The position numbers and the translations under genes were made by a program. Shown piece after piece: positions 58,282 to 64,000 of a DNA stretch of 64,000 bases. The first letter of the stretch is position 1, and the number at the start of each line of letters is the position of its first letter. Under the pieces are notes generated by a model that did no database searches, had not been told where the DNA came from, and saw nothing but the letters and a program-made list of their open reading frames with translations. Origin of the DNA: Saccharum officinarum (Eukaryota > Streptophyta > Magnoliopsida > Poales > Poaceae); the NCBI GenBank assembly GCA_020631735.1, contig CM036160.1, positions 113,194,680 to 113,258,679 on the forward strand. Reading direction: 5' to 3'.

Positions 58282-58937
58282 AGTAGTCATCACGTGCCCA
58301 TAATGTTAGGATCGTCTTTTGTGCCCTCCCTGTGAAGGAGTGAGGCCTTGTAATAACTTGACTTTGGGATGTAAGGTTGAACCGTATGTTTCCTGAATGT
58401 AGTTTGAACCCGTTAATTTCGATCACAACTTGATGTCTTATTATGTTGCGTTCGATGATGGTGTCACGATTAGCACCCTTCGGTGCCGCGACGAAACCGA
58501 GGGCCTCCTATGGCGCGCGACATAAGGCTGCTGCTTGGCACGCGCAGGTATCGAGGTGGCTAGTCATGATCCACCATGGAACTCTGCATTGAGAAGTCTC
58601 TTTGTGGTCAGCTTGAAGTAGCCTTTCACAGTCAACTAAAAATCTTGAGATCGAATCCAAGTACCGTGCAAAAGGTCAAAAATCACGTAGATAGCAACGT
58701 AAACGGTCCGGTAACCGTGTGCTCCCTGTGAGTAAGCCTTCATCAAAGAGCATCCTGTTGGATTACCAAGTATGATCTCGTCAAATGATGCGCTTGAATG
58801 GATTGTGCGGTTGTGGTGAATTATTGTGCCTTAATTATTATGAGAAGTCTATTTCATGAAGTCAGTTTGACATATTTACAATAATTCATCTACAAGTTTC
58901 CCACATCGTCAGTGCTCATTGGCTATGCATTTTGCAG

Positions 58938-61900
58938 ATGTCGTACAATCTTCGTCGGGGTCGTGGAAATGAGGAGGAGGAACAGCCACCCCCTCCGCCA
59001 CCACCTACTCCGGCCGAATTAATGCAGACGGTGGTCGAAGGGCAGCGCATGTTGGCGGATGCTATGCGCCAGCTGGCTAACCGGGAGGTTCGTCCTGGCC
59101 GCCAGGGCCCAGAGCCCAATCAATACAGTGATTTCAAGGACTTTCTGGATACTAAGCCCCCGCTCTTCAAGGAAGCGGAAGAACCACTGCAAGCTGATGA
59201 GTGGTTAAATACTATTGAGCAAAAGTTTCGTCTGCTTCGCCTGACTGATGAGTTAAAGACTGAATATGCTTCTCACCAGTTGCATGGTCCAGCGGGTATT
59301 TGGTGGAGCCACTACCGTTCCACACTGCCTGCCAATGTCCCGATTGCTTGGGATCAGTTTAAGGCGGCATTCCGGGGAAATTATATTCCTCCAGGTCTTA
59401 TGGCAATCAAGCACACAGAGTTTATGAGGCTGTCGCAAGGAAACAAAAGCCTGACTGAATACTTGCAGTCCTTCAACAACCTGGCAAGGTATGCCACTGA
59501 GTTTGTGGATACCGATGCCAAAAAGATTGCTAGCTTCAAAAGGGGCCTCGGCCCAAAACTGATGAAAACAATGGGCACTAGCAAATGTACTACTTTCAAT
59601 GATTTCATCAGCGATGCTTTGACCCAAGAGAACAACAATGCTATCTATTCTGCTTCTAAGAGCCGCAAGAGGGCCATTGAGGCGAGTGCTTCACAGTCTC
59701 GAACTCCAGCTGCCCCGAGAGCTCCTCCTCGCCCTCCTGCTCAGAATACAAAGTTCCGTCCGCCGCAGAAAAAGCCTGCTGCAAAGACTGGGTTTCGTAA
59801 GGCATATACAGTGGCTCTGCCAAAGAGTAATGCGGGCCAAGGCAGCTCCAGTGTTCCTCCTAGCAACATGCCTTGCTGGAACTGTAACAAGCCAGGCCAT
59901 TGGTCCAGGAACTGTCCGTACCCTAAGAAAAATGTCAACCAAGGTAGTCGTCAGGGACACGCCCATTACAACAGCATTGAGGAAATTCCATCTGGTGAGG
60001 TGGTCACCGCTGGTAAGTTTCTAGTTGACCAACACCCCGCAGTGGTACTTTTTGATTCAGGTGCTTCGCATTCCTTTATCAGTCCTAAGTTTGCATCTAA
60101 ATTTGCACACAAGTTGCATACTGTTGAAGGTGTGGGTTATTGTATTAGCGCTGCAAGTGGGAATATTTCCACAAACAAAGTAGTGGGGAACCTTAAGTTT
60201 GAGATAGAAGGGCGAAGTTATTCGCTTGCCCTATTGGTTTTACCTGGTTTAGACATAGATGTTATCTTGGGCATGAATTGGATGAGTCAGAACGGGGTAC
60301 TCATTGACACATCCGCTCGGGTAGTTATGCTCAGAGATCCTACAGATCAAAAAGGTTTTCTAGTACAACTTCCCAGAAAGGTTGAATTGTCGGGGGAAAT
60401 TCATGCTGTGCAAGCAAAGACGTTGGCCGAAATTCCAGTAGTAAATGAGTTTCCGGACGTTTTTCCCGATGATTTGCCGGGACTCCCTCCGGATCGGGAT
60501 GTGGAGTTTAAAATTGAGTTGTTGCCTGGCACGGCACCCATCTCTAGGAGACCCTATAGGATGCCTCCTAATGAATTAGCTGAACTTAAGGTGCAATTGA
60601 ATGAACTTTTGAAGAAAGGGTTGATTCGTCCTAGTTCATCGCCGTGGGGATGCCCTGCTATCTTTGTAAAGAAGAAGGATCAAACCTTGCGGATGTGCGT
60701 GGACTACAGACCTCTGAACGCGGTCACTGTTAAGAATAAGTATCCTCTACCGCGTATCGACATCTTGTTCGATCAGTTGTCCAAGGCTAAAGTCTTTTCC
60801 AAGATCGATCTAAGGTCTGGCTACCATCAAATTAAAATCCGCCCGGAAGATGTTCCAAAGACAGCCTTTTCTACCAGATACGGTCTTTATGAGTATCTTG
60901 TTATGTCTTTCGGTTTGACAAATGCCCCCGCACACTTCATGTACTTGATGAATTCGGTGTTTATGCCTGATTTGGATAAGTTTGTGGTGGTATTTATTGA
61001 TGACATCCTGGTATACTCTGTGAATGAGGAGGATCACGCTGAACATCTGCGTATAGTCCTCACAAGACTGCGTGAACATCAACTATATGCAAAGTTCAGT
61101 AAGTGCGAATTCTGGCTTCGAGAAGTACCTTTCCTTGGGCATGTGTTGTCCGATGGAGGAATTATGGTGGACCTCGCCAAGGTACAGGAAGTACTGAACT
61201 GGAAGGCTCCTACCTCAGTTCACGAGGTCCGAAGTTTTCTTGGTTTGGCTGGCTATTATCGTCGCTTCATCCCGGATTTCTCCAAAATAGCCAAGCCAAT
61301 GACTCGGTTGCTGCAAAAAGACACCAGGTTTGTCTGGACTCCTGAGTGTGATGCGGCTTTTCACCAACTGCGAACCCTCCTAACCTCAGCTCCGGTTTTG
61401 GCACAACCGGATATCGAGAAACCATTTGATGTTTATTGTGATGCCTCAGGCATAGGTTTGGGAGGTGTGTTGATGCAGGAAGGCCGGGTAATTGCATATA
61501 CTTCTCGACAACTTCGGAAGCATGAGGTGAATTATCCAACGCATGACTTAGAACTGGCTGCAGTTGTTCATGCTTTGAAAGCCTGGCGACATTATCTGCT
61601 GGGCAATGTCTGCAACATCTATACCGACCACAAAAGCCTCAAATACATCTTCACCCAACCCGAGTTGAATATGCGTCAAAGAAGATGGCTCGAGTTGATT
61701 AAAGATTATAACCTTCAAGTGCACTATCATCCAGGAAAGGCAAATGTAGTTGCAGATGCTTTAAGCCGTAAGTCTCATTGCCATTCCTTAGTTGAAACTG
61801 ATTTTCATCGATCTCGCCTTCTACATCCGGCAGTCTTGTACAACATCACTGTCAGTTGTACTCTCAAAAGCAGAATTATTGAGCTCCAAAAGACTGACAC

Positions 61901-62162
61901 TGGTATATTCCACATCAAGCGTAAGATGAAAGAGCAAGAAACTACACAGTTCAGGATAGATGAAGAGGGTGTACTATGGTTCAAGGATAGGTTAGTTGTG
62001 CCTAAGGACCGAGAGCTTCGAAATGATATTATGTCTGAAGCACACTCCTCTAAGTTGTCCATCCATCCTGGCAGCAATAAGATGTATTATGATTTGAAAC
62101 CGCTTTATTGGTGGACCAAGATGCGGAAAGAGATAGCTGCATATGTCGCTAGATGTGACACC
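58938..62162 (+). CDS. gag-pol polyprotein of the Tekay-like chromovirus, truncated in integrase
   Basis: One open frame of 1075 codons up to the interruption. It starts at ATG directly after GCATTTTGCAG, a consensus 3' splice site. Domains: proline-rich start; retrotransposon gag domain (about 70-240, [14 protein letters not shown]); CCHC zinc knuckle [14 protein letters not shown] near 313; aspartic protease [11 protein letters not shown] near 370; reverse transcriptase about 540-720 with FIDDILVYS near 687; RNase H with [13 protein letters not shown] near 832 and [10 protein letters not shown] near 896; integrase HHCC zinc finger starting [12 protein letters not shown] near 1040 and reaching ARCDTC. 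The next ten residues before the stop at 62198 come from the inserted LTR. No internal stop or frameshift was seen, so the element was intact at the time of the second insertion apart from the accessory frame. Confidence 0.92.
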
Positions 62163-64000
62163 TGTAACAGAACCGCCCAATTATACGAGATTAAGTAAGA
62201 AAATCATCCAACGGACGGACAATTTACCAAACTTAAGCCCGTATAACCGGTAGTCCGTGAAATCTCGACGGATTTCAAACCATTTCACATCACAGCCAAG
62301 ATCGTAATAAGTTCAGCGATTACCTTCATAAGTTACACAGTAGTTTGCGGCACAAAATACATCGGAGTTTAAACATAGTTATTACAAACCAGTTTCAAAT
62401 AAAGTAGCGGAAGCATTAGTTCAAAGCACACACACACACACACATCTTTTCCAAAATACAGTGTCAGCTCGCGATCATCTCCACAAAAGCATCAGGCGAG
62501 GAGTAGTGAGTGACCATTGCCCATGGTCCTAGGCTTCGCCCATCGCAGGGTAGAGACAGTTGATACAATACCCATAGTACATCTGTCCATCTGCAACAAG
62601 TGGGACAAAGCCCTGAGTACGAGAAGGTACTCAGCTAGACTTACCCGACAGAACCAAAACAAAAGACTCCAAGGATCATGATAGGCTTTTTGGTGGGGTA
62701 GCTGACTCATTTGCAAGAAAAGCATTTTTAGCTTAGCAAATCATTTACAAAAGCATGTCATCTTTTAATTCTTTATTCTCCTGTCAACTATGTTTGCACT
62801 TAAGCTAAAGTAACATGTAATTGAGCAAGCAAGGATTACCATTGATAATTAACAATAGTTACCATGTCATTTCCTCATAACTATCCAAGTGTTTCATCAG
62901 TATTACTACGATGAAGTAACTCAAGTCAAGTGTTCACTATCCAGTGAACGATGGCGATTCGAATCGATTATTGACCAGCTGGTAATTTATTCCTCACACA
63001 AACCTCACTCACCCGCTAAAGTGAGGTATTGGTCCCCGAGTCAACCATTCAGGTAAAGTCGGCGGCTTGCCAGGAACCACATTGTACCCGGGGGCCGCCG
63101 ACTGCTCTTTGGCCTTATCATCGCGCCCGTTTCCTGCCACTACTGCTCCGGTACAGTGGTTGGCGGGCAATCTACTCGGCCCGAATAATCTCCCGGCTTC
63201 GCGGTCGAAAGGTACTTTATCCGGCCAGCTAAATGTGAGGCATGCGTTCAACATGACCGAGGCCGCGACATCGGACGTCCTTAAATCGACACTTGACGGA
63301 AGACACTACAGTCCAGAACCCTGCAAGCTTCCGCCGGTCTCACATTCATTCACACTGAGTTATTCTCACATGACATCTCTTTCACAAAACAGGTAATCCC
63401 CTATAGCTCGCGGATGACAGGCATATCACGACTTCTACGGTCTAAGCAAGCTAAGCAAGTATTGACCGTGGACACCAGGGTGACAAGGATCGGGTAAAAC
63501 AAGGTGGAACAAGGTATAATGCAGCAACGTTTGCAAACAACTCCTAAACTTAATGCATCAGATTAAGTAAAATTTTTAATTAATTATTTGCAAACCGGGG
63601 GAGAAATGCTCCGGGGCTTGCTCGCTCGAAGGTACTGGGGACGATGGTCAGGACACTCCGAAAGCTCTTCACCGGATCCTCTTCTACTTCTGCTGGCTCG
63701 GCTCCTCGGGGCTGCTCTCTGCGTCCTCGGAACTACTGCGGGGTCACTCCTGCGATCCTGTATGATGCAGAAGTATGAGTGCATCATGCATAGGTGCATT
63801 GCAGAGGTGACATGAGATGATGATGATGAATGCATGCGATGTAATGAATGTTTACGTCATCGATTATGTGGAACTTATGACTCTTCTACAAGGTAGTCTA
63901 CGTCATCCAAGAACATGTACTCGGAACTACAACACTAGTTTCTACATGCGAGAGTATTAAACAATTAAGATGCTTCAAAGATACACCAAAGTATATTTTT
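62163..64000 (-). mobile_element. second Tekay-like LTR in reverse orientation, nested in pol (runs off window)
   Basis: At 62163 the sequence switches to TGTAACAGAACCGCCCAATT, the reverse complement of the first element's LTR end (AATTTGGTCGGTTCTGTTACA type). Further right, the reverse of the GGTAAGTCTAGCTGAGTAC block of the first LTR appears near 62627-62650, and diverged matches continue to the window end. So a related but distinct element, its 3' LTR or a solo LTR, is inserted antisense. ACACC precedes it (62158-62162) as the presumed target site. A (CA)n run lies at 62427-62446. Confidence 0.8.

Larger units (their letters stand above)
52045..62162 (+). mobile_element. Tekay-like chromovirus (Ty3/Gypsy) retrotransposon, interrupted
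   Basis: 5' LTR 52045-56888, primer-binding site 56891-56902, accessory frame 57667-58281, gag-pol 58938 onward, cut at 62162 by a second LTR in reverse. The five bases before the LTR are ATGAG; the matching duplication must lie outside the window. The long LTR, the gag-pol as one frame, and the RT sequence type fit the Tekay (RIRE3-like) chromovirus branch of grasses. The chromodomain that would follow the integrase is not in the window. Confidence 0.85.

Overview
This window is plant nuclear DNA. Its genes are rich in introns with GT-AG junctions, MITEs and LTR retrotransposons are abundant, and the 5' exons are GC-rich. The protein families and the MITE/chromovirus repertoire point to a grass, probably panicoid (sorghum/sugarcane/Miscanthus/maize-like); the genus is an inference. 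I built the gene models by hand from splice consensus, reading-frame continuity between exons and family knowledge. All five complete models keep frame across every junction.

Layout: (1) 1-600 holds the last three exons of an unidentified plus-strand gene. (2) 1857-4981 (minus) is a three-exon NYN-domain/OST-HTH protein, a predicted RNA-binding nuclease. (3) 5906-10782 is an LTR retrotransposon without gag-pol that carries only antisense ORFs. (4) 11996-13385 is a Mutator-like element with long inverted repeats and a transposase fragment. (5) 14760-18966 (minus) is a six-exon mitochondrial pyruvate dehydrogenase kinase with a nine-residue insertion in its ATP lid; a Mutator-type MITE sits in intron 1. 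(6) 19-27 kb is a MITE- and hAT-rich intergenic tract. (7) 27192-31259 (plus) is a ten-exon NPSN-type Qb-SNARE with a young TRIM-like element in intron 9. (8) 31929-37130 (minus) is a 15-exon haspin kinase with a solo LTR in an intron. (9) 38253-49689 (minus) is a 32-exon KIN-12 kinesin of 1891 residues. (10) 49.9-52.0 kb holds MITEs and a promoter plus first exon cut off by a retrotransposon. (11) 52045-64000 is a Tekay-like chromovirus with a 4.8 kb 5' LTR, broken in its integrase by a second, reverse-oriented related LTR.

The SNARE, haspin and KIN-12 genes are neighbours, and their families all act in plant mitosis or cytokinesis: cell-plate fusion, histone H3 Thr3 phosphorylation and phragmoplast guidance. 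Whether the clustering matters is unknown.

The most unusual item is at 57667-58281. Between the primer-binding site and gag, the chromovirus carries an accessory reading frame whose N-terminus closely copies the histone H3 tail. A coiled-coil stretch and a long acidic C-terminus follow. This copy has an in-frame stop at codon 52. Both this frame and gag start immediately after a consensus 3' splice site, which suggests expression by alternative splicing of a leader from the LTR.
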